From Paludibacteraceae bacterium (GTDB taxonomy: Bacteria; Bacteroidota; Bacteroidia; Bacteroidales; Paludibacteraceae), in assembly GCA_024401535.1 (NCBI GenBank), contig JAKSKX010000005.1, forward strand, positions 1 through 64,000: a stretch of DNA of 64,000 bases. The letters run 5' to 3'. The notes under the pieces were generated by a model that searched no databases, was not told the origin of the DNA, and saw only the letters and a program-made list of their open reading frames with translations. Below, one piece after another: positions 1-8,553 of this stretch; position 1 is the stretch's first letter; each line of letters opens with the position of its first letter. The translations under genes were made by a program, and so were the position numbers.

Positions 1-1
1 C

Positions 2-346
2 CTAACAAGCATCGTAATCCCTGAGTCGGTAACTAAAATAGGGAATGGGGCATTCTCTGGTTGCACAAGCCTAACAAGCGTCGAAATCCCTAACTCGGTA
101 ACTGAAATCGGAGCGGAGGCATTCTCTGGTTGCACAAGCCTAACAAGCATCGTAATCCCTGAGTCGGTAACTAAAATAGGGAATGGGGCATTCAGCGGTT
201 GCACAAGCCTAACAAGCATCGAAATCCCTGAGTCGGTAGCTGAAATCGGAGAGGAGGCATTCTCTGGTTGCACAAGCCTAACAAGCATAGAAATCCCCAA
301 CTCGGTAACTAAAATCGGAGAGGAGGCATTCTCTGGTTGTATAAAT
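2..346 (+). repeat. 69-bp tandem repeats inside the BspA-like gene
   Basis: Five direct copies start at 2, 71, 140, 209 and 278, followed by a diverged sixth. Copies 1 and 3 differ only at three adjacent bases (tct versus agc). Copies 2 and 4 are also closer to each other than to 1 and 3, giving an A-B-A-B order with a 138-bp higher period. The array probably continues left of the window. Confidence 0.95.
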
Positions 347-970
347 CTTTCTAATATCGAAATACCCCAAAGTGTAAAAAGTATGGATTATCGAGCTTTC
401 CAAAATTGTAAAAGTTTAACAAGTATTTTTATCCCTTGTGATTTATATTTTTATGGTGGTGGCGTATTATTAGGTGGTTGTGAAAATATAGAAAGTGTTA
501 CTTTTTCAAGAAGAGTTTCCCGTTTCACATATGATGGTTATTATTCTTATAAAAATTTATTTTCTGATTGCCCAAATCTCATGTCAGTAAAAATGTATAG
601 TGCTGAACCACCGGATGTTCAATTAACCAATTATGCTTTTGGAAAAAGAGATGTAATGTTTGTTTTATATGTTCCAGTTGGATGTAAAGAAAAATATAAA
701 AATTATCGCGTTTATTATAATAAAGCAGTCTATTATTACCCATACGAAAATTACTACATCGAAGAATTTGATCCAGAAGAAGATCCGTTTGGTAATAACG
801 ATGGTATAGAAACCATAGTTTCTTATGACTATGATGGCGTTATTGATGTCTATAATATGTCGGGTGTCAAGATTCTTTCAACTTACAATAAAGATGAAAT
901 TGACAACTTGCCGAAAGGAATATATGTCGTAAGGGCAGGACAAAAGCCTGAAAAATACATTGTAAAATAA
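2..970 (+). CDS. BspA-like leucine-rich-repeat surface protein, 3' part only
   Basis: The frame is open from the window edge, so the start codon lies outside. The visible part holds at least six 23-residue BspA/LRR_5-type repeats with the pattern LTSIxIPxSVTxIGxxAFSGCTS. They are followed by degenerate repeats (about residues 125-230) and an acidic linker (EEFDPEEDPFGNNDG). The last 55 or so residues contain VYNMSGVKIL and LPKGIYVVRAGQ, which is the layout of a type A sorting domain of the type IX secretion system. Family knowledge: BspA-like proteins are secreted or surface-bound and often bind host or bacterial surfaces. The function of this copy is inferred. A strong hairpin follows the stop codon. 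The first five repeats are nearly identical in DNA, which suggests recent expansion. Confidence 0.88.
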   Translation, partial: LTSIVIPESVTKIGNGAFSGCTSLTSVEIPNSVTEIGAEAFSGCTSLTSIVIPESVTKIGNGAFSGCTSLTSIEIPESVAEIGEEAFSGCTSLTSIEIPNSVTKIGEEAFSGCINLSNIEIPQSVKSMDYRAFQNCKSLTSIFIPCDLYFYGGGVLLGGCENIESVTFSRRVSRFTYDGYYSYKNLFSDCPNLMSVKMYSAEPPDVQLTNYAFGKRDVMFVLYVPVGCKEKYKNYRVYYNKAVYYYPYENYYIEEFDPEEDPFGNNDGIETIVSYDYDGVIDVYNMSGVKILSTYNKDEIDNLPKGIYVVRAGQKPEKYIVK

Positions 971-985
971 TGGTTGTTGCATTAA

Positions 986-1026
986 CAAAAGGGAAGGTGG
1001 TAAATCATTTACCACCTTCCCCTTTT
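986..1026. terminator. Bidirectional terminator between convergent genes
   Basis: Inverted arms caaaagggaaggtggtaaat and atttaccaccttccccttttg pair over about 19 bp with one bulged base. The hairpin sits between the stops of the BspA-like gene and the minus-strand gene ending at 1031, with T or A runs on both sides. Confidence 0.9.
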
Positions 1027-1030
1027 GTTC

Positions 1031-1456
1031 TTATTTCTCTATTATCCCCTTTTTATATAGTTCGTTTAAAGTCTCAGGAATTTGCTTTTCTAATTTTTTG
1101 CCTCTCTTTGTTCGTATGAATAGTATTGCTTCATTATTCTGAAGCCTTACAATTTCTAATTCTTTTATGTTTTTGGGGTCTATCTTAGAAAGAATCGGGT
1201 CTTCATTCAATTTTACCAAACTGTCCGATTCTATGGCATTAAATGTATTTCTATGAATTCTCCCATTAGTGACATAGGCGATAAATTTTAGTTGTGGAGA
1301 AGAACCATTAATGTGTATTTGTTCTACCGGAGGCCCAGGTTGATAGTCTTTTAATATTTCTATTTTTTTTACTTCGTCAATTGCAAGAGAATCACCTGCG
1401 GCAAATGCAGATAGTGAGGAAAGGAGTAGCGCGCTAAAAACAAAATTCTTTATCAT
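1031..1456 (-). CDS. Small secreted protein resembling an isolated TonB-receptor plug segment
   Basis: 141 residues with a clear signal peptide (about residues 1-20, ending SAFAAG), so it is exported to the periplasm or outer membrane. The remainder has two stretches, EVKKIEILKDYQPG and IKELEIVRLQNNEAILFIRTKRGKK. These recall the plug-domain signature of SusC/TonB-dependent receptors (xIESIEVLKD...GVIxITTKKG). There is no barrel, so it would be a stand-alone plug-like or plug-derived domain; this is an inference from pattern, not a firm family call. It is the last gene of the sufS-sufE unit, 6 bp after the membrane protein gene, and reads into the shared terminator at 986-1026. It could equally be an unrelated small periplasmic protein. 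Confidence 0.6.
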   Translation of the reverse strand: MIKNFVFSALLLSSLSAFAAGDSLAIDEVKKIEILKDYQPGPPVEQIHINGSSPQLKFIAYVTNGRIHRNTFNAIESDSLVKLNEDPILSKIDPKNIKELEIVRLQNNEAILFIRTKRGKKLEKQIPETLNELYKKGIIEK

Positions 1457-1462
1457 AGAAGT

Positions 1463-1810
1463 TTATTGTATTGCCTTGCTCAAGAAATACATTACAATCG
1501 TACCGACAAAGAACAAGGTTGTTATTATAACCAAAGGTTTTTTCTCTGCCCCTAGAAACCTGAAAAGTATTGCCGGAACAACAATATTGAACAGCGAGTT
1601 TATTATTAGCCCATAGATCCCCGTAATTGCCGCAAAATAGCCTCCTGAGACGCTTGCAACAAGCAGAGCGAACACTAGGTCCCACTTGCTCATTCCGTGC
1701 GTAAAAAAGGCCGCCTTTATGGAAATGATGAGCATTGCCAAAGCGTACATCAGGAACAGAGGGCAGAAACTCTCTTTTAATGCAACTGACCAAACAAATA
1801 TATCTGACAT
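1463..1810 (-). CDS. Small integral membrane protein, unknown function
   Basis: 115 residues, mostly hydrophobic, with about four predicted membrane segments (near residues 16-36, 46-66, 68-85 and 92-112). I recognise no family. It starts 4 bp after the sufE stop and ends 6 bp before the next gene, so it is almost certainly cotranscribed with sufS and sufE. This position suggests, but does not show, a link with sulfur or iron-sulfur metabolism. Confidence 0.7.
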   Translation of the reverse strand: MSDIFVWSVALKESFCPLFLMYALAMLIISIKAAFFTHGMSKWDLVFALLVASVSGGYFAAITGIYGLIINSLFNIVVPAILFRFLGAEKKPLVIITTLFFVGTIVMYFLSKAIQ

Positions 1811-1814
1811 GTAA

Positions 1815-2243
1815 TTATTTCTCTAGTTGAGCTTTGAATACCATAGCGTACATTCTCATCTGCTTGACCATAGCAAGCATTCCGTTGGAACGTGTTGGAG
1901 TAAGGTGTTCTTTCAAGCCAATCTTGTCGATGAACTCCAAATCTGCATTAAGAATGTCGTCCGGAGTGTTTCCGGAAAGGATATAGACAAGCATTGAAAC
2001 GATGCCGTTTACTATCTCTGTGTTGCTTTCTCCCTGGTAATATACTTTGCCGTCCTTTAGGTCTGCGTTTACCCATACCTTGCTCTGGCAACCTTCGATA
2101 AGGTGCTGGTCATCCTTGTACTTTACGTCGATTCCCTCGCCCTCGTTACCTTTGTCAATAATAAGCTGGTATCTGTCAAGCCAGTCCTCAGAGAATGAGA
2201 ACTCCTCGATTATTTCTTCTTGTCTTTCCTGTATTGTTGCCAT
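1815..2243 (-). CDS. sufE: Cysteine desulfuration protein SufE
   Basis: 142 residues, normal length for SufE. The family accepts persulfide sulfur from SufS and passes it to the SufBCD scaffold in the cytoplasm. The acceptor cysteine is visible as C52 in the conserved IEGCQSKVW motif. Further family landmarks are the GNTPDDILNADLEFIDKIGLKEHLTPTR region and the C-terminal helix. It lies 6 bp downstream of sufS on the same strand, so the sulfur donor pair is cotranscribed. Nothing looks broken. Confidence 0.95.
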   Translation of the reverse strand: MATIQERQEEIIEEFSFSEDWLDRYQLIIDKGNEGEGIDVKYKDDQHLIEGCQSKVWVNADLKDGKVYYQGESNTEIVNGIVSMLVYILSGNTPDDILNADLEFIDKIGLKEHLTPTRSNGMLAMVKQMRMYAMVFKAQLEK

Positions 2244-2249
2244 AGTTAT

Positions 2250-3479
2250 TTATTTTTTCTTGCGGAACATTCTTGCGGCACGTTCGATGCCTGCCACAAG
2301 CACGTCAATTTCATCTCTTGTATTGTAAAGTGCGAAGCTTGCCCTTACAGTTCCCTCTATTCCGAATCTGTGCATTACTGGTTCGGCGCAGTGGTGTCCT
2401 GTACGAACAGCTATTCCCAGCTTGTCAAGAATTGTTCCCATATCGTACGGGTGAATAGTTCCGACAAGGAAAGAAATCAAGCCGCTCTTGTTAGTTGACT
2501 CGCCTATAAAGCGCATGTCCTCTATTGTCTTCATCTTCTCCGTAGCGTAGGCCAGAAGGTCGTTCTCGTGCGCTATTATATTGTCCAAACCAAGATTTGA
2601 AACATAGTCAAGAGCCGAAGCCAAAGCTGTAGAGCCGATGTAGTCAGGCGTACCGGCCTCGAACTTGAAAGGAAGCTCATTAAAAGTGGTTAGCTCGAAA
2701 GAAACATTCTTAATCATCTCACCACCGCCTTGATATGGAGGAAGTTTCTCTAACCATTTCTCTTTTCCGTAGAGAACTCCAATTCCTGTTGGACCATATA
2801 TCTTGTGGCCGGAGAATACATAGAAGTCAGCGTCAAGGTATTGAACATCAACCTTGTGATGAGGAACTCCCTGCGCGCCATCTATAAGTACCGGAACATT
2901 ATGGCTATGAGCAATCTCTATTATTTCTTTTATTGGGTTTACCGTGCCGAGAGTATTAGAGCAATGAGTCACAGAAACCAGCTTTGTTTTCTCTGTTATC
3001 ATTGACTTGAAAGACTCTATGTCAAGTACGCCCTTGTCATCGAAAGGAATTACCTTTAGCTTTATGTCTTTTATGGATTGCTGTAGTTGCCAGGGAACGA
3101 TGTTTGAATGATGCTCCATGGCAGAGACAATGATTTCGTCTCCGTTATTTATCATGTCACTTCTGACGAAACTGCTAGCAACTAGGTTTATAGCTTCTGT
3201 AGTTCCTCTTGTGAAGATAATCTCGTGGTTCTTCTCTGCATTTATGAATTTCTGTACAGTGATTCTTGCGGCCTCGTGCGCTTCTGTAGCTATTTGGCTT
3301 AGAAAGTGTACTCCGCGATGTATGTTAGCGTTCTGGTTTGAATAGCCCTTGATTATCGTGTCTAGCACGCACTGTGGCTTTTGGGTTGTAGCGGCGTTGT
3401 CCAAGTAAACAAGTGGCTTGCCGTTGACCTCAGCGGTAAGAATAGGGAAATCTTTGCGTATGTTGTTTATGTCTAACAT
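2250..3479 (-). CDS. sufS: Cysteine desulfurase SufS
   Basis: 409 residues, full length for the group II (SufS/CsdA) PLP-dependent cysteine desulfurases. It releases sulfur from cysteine as a protein-bound persulfide for SufE. Visible landmarks are the N-terminal YLDNAATTQKP, the HHSNIVPWQ substrate segment, DGAQGVPHHKVDVQ, the PLP-lysine motif SGHKIYGPTGIGVLYG (lysine near 226), and the catalytic cysteine near residue 364 in RTGHHCAEPVM. It has its own promoter at 3525-3532, separate from sufBCD, and starts a four-gene unit with sufE, a membrane protein and a plug-like protein. Intact. Confidence 0.97.
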   Translation of the reverse strand: MLDINNIRKDFPILTAEVNGKPLVYLDNAATTQKPQCVLDTIIKGYSNQNANIHRGVHFLSQIATEAHEAARITVQKFINAEKNHEIIFTRGTTEAINLVASSFVRSDMINNGDEIIVSAMEHHSNIVPWQLQQSIKDIKLKVIPFDDKGVLDIESFKSMITEKTKLVSVTHCSNTLGTVNPIKEIIEIAHSHNVPVLIDGAQGVPHHKVDVQYLDADFYVFSGHKIYGPTGIGVLYGKEKWLEKLPPYQGGGEMIKNVSFELTTFNELPFKFEAGTPDYIGSTALASALDYVSNLGLDNIIAHENDLLAYATEKMKTIEDMRFIGESTNKSGLISFLVGTIHPYDMGTILDKLGIAVRTGHHCAEPVMHRFGIEGTVRASFALYNTRDEIDVLVAGIERAARMFRKKK

Positions 3480-3524
3480 TCCTGTCTAAATTGTTTGAGA
3501 GTTATAACTTACTCTAAATGCGTG

Positions 3525-3532
3525 CAAAGATA
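3525..3532 (-). promoter_or_regulatory. -7 box for the sufS operon
   Basis: Minus-strand TATCTTTG matches the Bacteroidota -7 consensus TAnnTTTG and lies 46 bp upstream of the sufS ATG. The U-tract of the preceding gene's terminator directly abuts this box. Confidence 0.75.
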
Positions 3533-3541
3533 CAAAAAAAG

Positions 3542-3573
3542 AGTAGAGACGCCAATTTTTTGACGTCTCTACT
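3542..3573 (-). terminator. Terminator of the OmpP1/FadL-like gene
   Basis: Ten-base arms AGTAGAGACG and CGTCTCTACT flank a 12-nt loop. On the minus strand they are followed by a run of T at 3533-3540, just before the sufS promoter. Confidence 0.9.
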
Positions 3574-3603
3574 TGATTTATGCTTTGATTTTTATGCTTC
3601 CTG

Positions 3604-5016
3604 TTAGAATCTCAAGCCAAGAGTTAGCATAAAGTCGTTGCTTCCACGCTTAGTGTCCTCAACCTTCAAAGAAGTGAAATCAGCACCAGTTCCAGGAATT
3701 GCCTCGAAGTACTGCTCGTCAACAAGTCTGCGAACGTAAGCGAAGTCAACGTATCCGATCTTGCCAGTGTAGCCAATGCCTGCAGTGAAGTACTGTGACT
3801 TGCCAGTCATTGTAATTCCGTAGTTAGGGATGAATCCTGTATTGGCGTCTGCATCTAGGTAAAGACCTCCGACACGCTTAGCGTAATCCTTCATGTCATC
3901 TGCATTCTTCATCGGAGAAGTTGTCAAGGCATATCCAGCTCTTACGTCAAGACCTTCTACTATGTTGCATTCTGCTCCGATCTTCAATGTGCTCTGTTTC
4001 TTTCCAAGGTTCTCGATATCCTCCTCAAGAGGTCGGTTCTCTATGCCGTTCATCTCTACCCAAGTCTTGGCAAAGTCCTTCATAGAGTAGTCGATACCTA
4101 AGTTAACTCGGTCGTTGATCATGAAACCGACACCTGCATTGAACTTGAATGGAAGGTGTAGCTCATAAGTGTACTCAGAGTCTGTCAAGCCATTTACTGA
4201 ATTTCCCTGCTCGTCCATATTCTCCTGATAGAACTCCCAGTAGTCTGTGCAGTTGTACTTAGTAGGAGTCTGGATAGAAGCGCCAATGCGCATGTAGTCA
4301 GTTGGCTGGAAAATCATACCTACCTTGAAGTTCACGCCATGACCATCTGTCGAGCGGTAGAAGTCATCAGGGTACAGCCAGTTGCGGTCCCAATCGTCAA
4401 CATTAACTGGGTCTAGGGAAGTCTTCTGGTAAATTGAACGCTGGCTGTAGTGAAGAGATGTTGCAGCGACGCTCAAACCAAAATAGAACATGTTGTTGAT
4501 ATTTCCGGCGTAAGCGAAGTTAACCTCTCCTGTACCGCCTTTCTCTACGCCCTCGTCACTGAATGAACCCGATGAAGTGCCTATCAACTGGCCGTCAGCA
4601 TCAATGTCAGTATAGTTTATTGTGCCGTAGCGGTAAAGTCTGTGTGCATAGTTTCTGACTCTGTTGTACGAGATAGCCAATGCAGAAGAAACAAAGCCAG
4701 AACTGTGGTGGTTGAAGTTAAATACTGCAGAAGCGTCGTTCATGTTGAAAGAACACTTGCCTTCGCTGTCCGAGTGAACATTGAAAGTAAGTCCTACATC
4801 ACTCAATGTGCTTGTTGCAAGACCTGCAGGATTGTCCTTAACTGAACTACTGTTGCCACCAAGTGCACCCATTGCTCCGGCCATTCCAGAGTATCTTGCT
4901 GTTCCTAAAACGGGATCCTCAAGCCCCAAGTTAGTAGTATGAAATGCTGTTACTTGAGCAGTTGCCAAGGAAGCAACGAACGCCATCGGAATGACTAAAA
5001 ATTTTGCTCTTTCCAT
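3604..5016 (-). CDS. OmpP1/FadL/TodX-family outer membrane barrel protein
   Basis: 470 residues. A signal peptide (residues 1-20, ending ATAQ) leads into a segment with GTARYSGMAGAMGALGGNSSSVKDNPAGLA, the N-terminal hatch motif typical of OmpP1/FadL-type transporters. The rest alternates in short beta-strand-like pieces and ends FMLTLGLRF, with the terminal aromatic residue expected for outer membrane barrels. Family members carry hydrophobic substrates across the outer membrane; some Bacteroidales homologues are labelled hemin receptors, and the substrate here is unknown. It has its own promoter (-7 box TACATTTG, minus strand, 5087-5094) and terminator, so it forms a single-gene unit set between the two halves of the suf locus. 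Confidence 0.85.
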   Translation of the reverse strand: MERAKFLVIPMAFVASLATAQVTAFHTTNLGLEDPVLGTARYSGMAGAMGALGGNSSSVKDNPAGLATSTLSDVGLTFNVHSDSEGKCSFNMNDASAVFNFNHHSSGFVSSALAISYNRVRNYAHRLYRYGTINYTDIDADGQLIGTSSGSFSDEGVEKGGTGEVNFAYAGNINNMFYFGLSVAATSLHYSQRSIYQKTSLDPVNVDDWDRNWLYPDDFYRSTDGHGVNFKVGMIFQPTDYMRIGASIQTPTKYNCTDYWEFYQENMDEQGNSVNGLTDSEYTYELHLPFKFNAGVGFMINDRVNLGIDYSMKDFAKTWVEMNGIENRPLEEDIENLGKKQSTLKIGAECNIVEGLDVRAGYALTTSPMKNADDMKDYAKRVGGLYLDADANTGFIPNYGITMTGKSQYFTAGIGYTGKIGYVDFAYVRRLVDEQYFEAIPGTGADFTSLKVEDTKRGSNDFMLTLGLRF

Positions 5017-5086
5017 ATTCTTAAATTTTTATTATTCAACATTTGTGTACAAGCCAGAGAAGTGTATTCTTTGTTGCTTGTGTTTG

Positions 5087-5094
5087 CAAATGTA
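5087..5094 (-). promoter_or_regulatory. -7 box for the OmpP1/FadL-like gene
   Basis: Minus-strand TACATTTG fits TAnnTTTG. It would give a leader of about 65 nt before the ATG at 5016. Confidence 0.55.
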
Positions 5095-5164
5095 TATATA
5101 TTATCGTGAGTTTGGCTATTTTTTTCTTATAAAATATCACGAATATCTTAAAAAATCTTAAAAT

Positions 5165-6397
5165 TTATTTGAAAAAGTAATAGGCGATGAAAATTGCCGC
5201 TATTACTCCGACAATATCTGCGAATAGTCCTGCTGTTACAGCGTATCGTGTTTTTTTGATTCCTACAGAGCCGAAATACAGTGCTATTACATAGAATGTA
5301 GTGTCCGCCGCTCCTTGGAATAGGCATGACAGTCTGCCTGGGAAACTGTCTGCTCCAAAGTTCTTCATGGTGTCAATCATAAGGCTTCTTGCACCTGTAC
5401 CGCTCAATGGCTTCATGATGGCGACTTTGAGGGCATCCACAAAATCTGTGTTGATAGAGAACACCTCGAACATACTCTTTAGTCCGCAAGTTATGTATTT
5501 CATTGCTCCGGATTCGTTGAATACTCCGATGGCTACAAGCATGCCGACAAGGTAGGGAATGACTTTAATTGATGTTTCAAATCCGCTTTTGGCACCCTCT
5601 ATAAATGCTTCGTAGGCATTTACTTTCTTTATCAGTGCTGCGACAATAAAGCAGATGATTATTGAAAACAGAAGGAAGTTGCTTGCAAGCTTTGACACAA
5701 CTCTGATGTTTTCCGGGCTTAGTTCGGACATTCCCCACATTACAAGGCCAATGAATGCGCAAATTCCCAGAATCCAGCTGATGACAACCGGGTTAAGAAG
5801 GTTCAGCCTCTGCTTGATGCCAACAAACAGAATTGCGGCAAGAGTGGAAGTGAATGTCGTGAGAATCAGTGGAATAAGTATGTCAGTAGGGTCGCTTGCA
5901 CCAAGTTCACTTCTTTGTCCCATAATCATAATCGGAATGAGAGTCAAACCGGAAGTGTTCAGGGCAAGGAACATAATCTGTGCATTCGATGCCTCTTCTT
6001 TGTTTGGGTTAAGTTCCTGTAGTGAATTCATCGCCTTCAGCCCCATAGGGGTTGCGGCATTGTCAAGTCCAAGCATATTTGCAGAGAAGTTCATCAGAAG
6101 CTGTCCGTTTACAGGATGGTCCTTGGGAATCTCTGGAAACAGTTTGGAAAAGAAAGGTCCTATGATTTTGGAAAGGAATCTAACTGCGCCAGCCTTTTCT
6201 CCGATGTTTAGTAGTCCAAGCCACAAAGTCATCACTCCTGTTAGGGGAAGAGCTATTCCCATGACAGCGAAATGCGACATCTTGAAAGTGCCGGCAACAA
6301 TCTTTTCGAATACGGTATAGTCTCCTAGGAAGCACTGTATGACAGCAACTATCATGCCGACTAGAAAGAATCCTATCCAAATATAGTTTAAGACCAT
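5165..6397 (-). CDS. Fused SpmA-SpmB-like nucleoside-recognition (Gate) membrane protein
   Basis: 410 residues with about ten hydrophobic segments. It contains two related Gate/nucleoside-recognition halves: an N-terminal SpmA-like part with MNFSANMLGLDNAATPMGLKAM, and a C-terminal SpmB-like part with PLSGTGARSLMIDTM and CLFQGAADTTFYVIALYFGSVG. In spore formers the halves are separate genes (spmA, spmB); Bacteroidota carry the fused form without sporulation. Its role there is unknown, with transport of a small solute the usual guess. It starts 11 bp after the sufD stop, so it is likely the last gene of the sufBCD operon. Confidence 0.88.
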   Translation of the reverse strand: MVLNYIWIGFFLVGMIVAVIQCFLGDYTVFEKIVAGTFKMSHFAVMGIALPLTGVMTLWLGLLNIGEKAGAVRFLSKIIGPFFSKLFPEIPKDHPVNGQLLMNFSANMLGLDNAATPMGLKAMNSLQELNPNKEEASNAQIMFLALNTSGLTLIPIMIMGQRSELGASDPTDILIPLILTTFTSTLAAILFVGIKQRLNLLNPVVISWILGICAFIGLVMWGMSELSPENIRVVSKLASNFLLFSIIICFIVAALIKKVNAYEAFIEGAKSGFETSIKVIPYLVGMLVAIGVFNESGAMKYITCGLKSMFEVFSINTDFVDALKVAIMKPLSGTGARSLMIDTMKNFGADSFPGRLSCLFQGAADTTFYVIALYFGSVGIKKTRYAVTAGLFADIVGVIAAIFIAYYFFK

Positions 6398-6408
6398 TTA
6401 GTGCTGTT

Positions 6409-7755
6409 TTATTTACATGAATTGCAGATAGTACATCTGTGCTGTTCGCCTCTGAATCTTTTCTCTACAAGAACCTTGATTCGATTTCTTAGAGCTTCGA
6501 TGTCGATCTTCTCTATGATGTCGTTGGTGAATGCCAATTTCAGAAGCATTTTTGCCTCTTTCTCAGATATACCTCTTGAGCGAAGATAAAATAGTGCGCC
6601 GTCGTCAATCTGTCCTACTGTCGCACCATGCGAACATTTTACGTCGTCGGCGTAAATGACAAGCTGGGGCTTAGTGTACATCTTGGCGTGAGTGCTAGAG
6701 CAGATGTTCTTGTTGCTTTGGTATGCCTCAGTCTTCTGGGAGTCCTGGTCAACCAGAATGCGGCCTGCAAACGAACCCACGGCACAGTCGTCAAGAATAT
6801 ACTTGAATAGCTCGGTACTCTTGCAGTTTGACGCGGAGTGCTCGATGAACGTGTCGTTGTCGATATGGTCATGCTCGTCACCGATACATACTCCGCAAAG
6901 AGTAGTCTCGGCATATTTTTCTGCCAAGTCAATATGTACGTCGTTCCTTACGAAACCGGCATTAAGCACAATGTCGGAAATGTTTGAAGTCGAACCCTCC
7001 ATCTGCTTGATGTAAACACCGCCTATACTTGTTGTTGCTCTTGCCGAGTCAACCATCTTGTGGTGGCTGTATCTCGCGTTCTTTCCGATGTAAATTTCTG
7101 TAACTCTGTTTGAAAGGAATTTCCTGTCCTTTTCGCTGTGGTCGCAAACAATAACCTTAGCCTCTGCTCCTTCGTCAAGTATGATAAGGTTTCTGCTGTT
7201 GGCAAGGAAGTCGAAGTCTGCGTGCATCACATTTATAAGCTGGATTGGCTTTTCTATAGTCACATTCTTTGGAACGTAAACGAAAAAGCCGTCCTGTGCA
7301 AAAGTTGTATTGAAGGCAATGACAGCCTCGCTTTTGTGAGGAGCTATTTTTGCGTAGTATTTCTTGACCAATTCAGGATGCTCCTCTGCAATAGTCTTGA
7401 GTGAGCCGAAAATTACACCCTTTTCCTTAAGAGCGTTGTATTCCTCCTTGTTGACATCTGATGCAAATACATCGTTCACAACATAGAATGTATATGTGTG
7501 CAGACCGGGAACTTCGCATCGGAAAGGCTGTCCGTTAATAGGGACCATCAGGTGTTTTATGTTCACGCCGTACTCGGGTTCGAATAATGACGGGATGTTG
7601 CTTCTTCGATAGCGTTCCTGGTCCATAGTCGGAAATCCCATTCGCTCGAATACCTCGAAAGCCTCTTCTCGGACCGAATTCAGAACTTCAGGACTATTGC
7701 CTAGAAGTTCATCGTGAAACTTGTTGTATATGTCTTTGTAAGTCTGTTCTACCAT
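6409..7755 (-). CDS. sufD: SUF scaffold protein SufD
   Basis: 448 residues, standard length. SufD is the inactive paralogue of SufB in the SufBC2D complex, which builds iron-sulfur clusters in the cytoplasm. The C-terminal half shows the parallel beta-helix family signature (DEGAEAKVIVCDH, then STHAKMYTKPQLVIYADDVKCSHGATVGQID, ending LRSRGIS). The conserved histidine of HGATVG is present. The gene lies 12 bp downstream of sufC and 11 bp upstream of the SpmAB-like gene on the same strand. Intact. Confidence 0.96.
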   Translation of the reverse strand: MVEQTYKDIYNKFHDELLGNSPEVLNSVREEAFEVFERMGFPTMDQERYRRSNIPSLFEPEYGVNIKHLMVPINGQPFRCEVPGLHTYTFYVVNDVFASDVNKEEYNALKEKGVIFGSLKTIAEEHPELVKKYYAKIAPHKSEAVIAFNTTFAQDGFFVYVPKNVTIEKPIQLINVMHADFDFLANSRNLIILDEGAEAKVIVCDHSEKDRKFLSNRVTEIYIGKNARYSHHKMVDSARATTSIGGVYIKQMEGSTSNISDIVLNAGFVRNDVHIDLAEKYAETTLCGVCIGDEHDHIDNDTFIEHSASNCKSTELFKYILDDCAVGSFAGRILVDQDSQKTEAYQSNKNICSSTHAKMYTKPQLVIYADDVKCSHGATVGQIDDGALFYLRSRGISEKEAKMLLKLAFTNDIIEKIDIEALRNRIKVLVEKRFRGEQHRCTICNSCK

Positions 7756-7767
7756 AGCCGTAAGATA

Positions 7768-8529
7768 TTACTCGCCAAGTTCCTTTTTAATCCAGTCGTA
7801 ACCCTTCTCCTCAAGCTCAAGAGCCAACTCCTTGCCTGCAGTCTTTACGATTTTTCCTTTGTAAAGGATATGCACGAAGTCAGGTACGATATAGTCAAGC
7901 AAACGCTGGTAGTGAGTGATAACAATGCTTGCGTTGTCTGCATTCTTTAGCTTGTTTACACCGCCTGCAACTATCCTAAGAGCGTCGATGTCAAGTCCAG
8001 AGTCTGTCTCGTCAAGAATTGAAAGTTTTGGTTCAAGCATTGCCATCTGAAAAATCTCGTTGCGCTTCTTTTCACCGCCAGAGAATCCTTCGTTTACGGC
8101 TCTTCCGGCAAGCTTGCTGTCAAGTTCAACATATTCGCTTCTTGACTTCATCAGCTTTAGGAATTCCGATGCTGAAAGCGCTTCCTCGCCCTTGTATGCG
8201 CGATGTTCGTTTACTGCTGCACGCATAAAGTTAGTCATGCTCACGCCTGGAATCTCAACAGGGTATTGGAAGCTAAGGAACAAGCCTTCGTGGCTTCTGT
8301 CCTCAGGGGAAAGCTCAAGCAGATTTTTTCCATTGAATATAACCTCGCCTCCAGTCACTTCGTAGGCGGGGTGTCCGGCAAGAACAGAAGAAAGAGTACT
8401 CTTTCCGCTTCCGTTAGGCCCCATGATAGCATGTACTTCGCCAGAATTTACTGTTAGGTTTATACCTTTAAGTATTTCTTTGCCGTTGCTTTTTATTATA
8501 GCGTGTAAATCTTTTATTTCTAATAGCAT
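7768..8529 (-). CDS. sufC: SUF ATPase SufC
   Basis: 253 residues, full length. SufC is the ABC-type ATPase of the SufBC2D scaffold. Walker A is GPNGSGKST (residues 37-45), the signature is FSGGEKKRNEI, and Walker B is LSILDETDSGLD with the SufC-typical DETDSGLD ending. An H-loop histidine follows in ITHYQRLL. It lies between sufB (24 bp gap) and sufD (12 bp gap). Confidence 0.97.
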   Translation of the reverse strand: MLLEIKDLHAIIKSNGKEILKGINLTVNSGEVHAIMGPNGSGKSTLSSVLAGHPAYEVTGGEVIFNGKNLLELSPEDRSHEGLFLSFQYPVEIPGVSMTNFMRAAVNEHRAYKGEEALSASEFLKLMKSRSEYVELDSKLAGRAVNEGFSGGEKKRNEIFQMAMLEPKLSILDETDSGLDIDALRIVAGGVNKLKNADNASIVITHYQRLLDYIVPDFVHILYKGKIVKTAGKELALELEEKGYDWIKKELGE

Positions 8530-8553
8530 ATCTTGTTCTTTTTATATCTTTAA

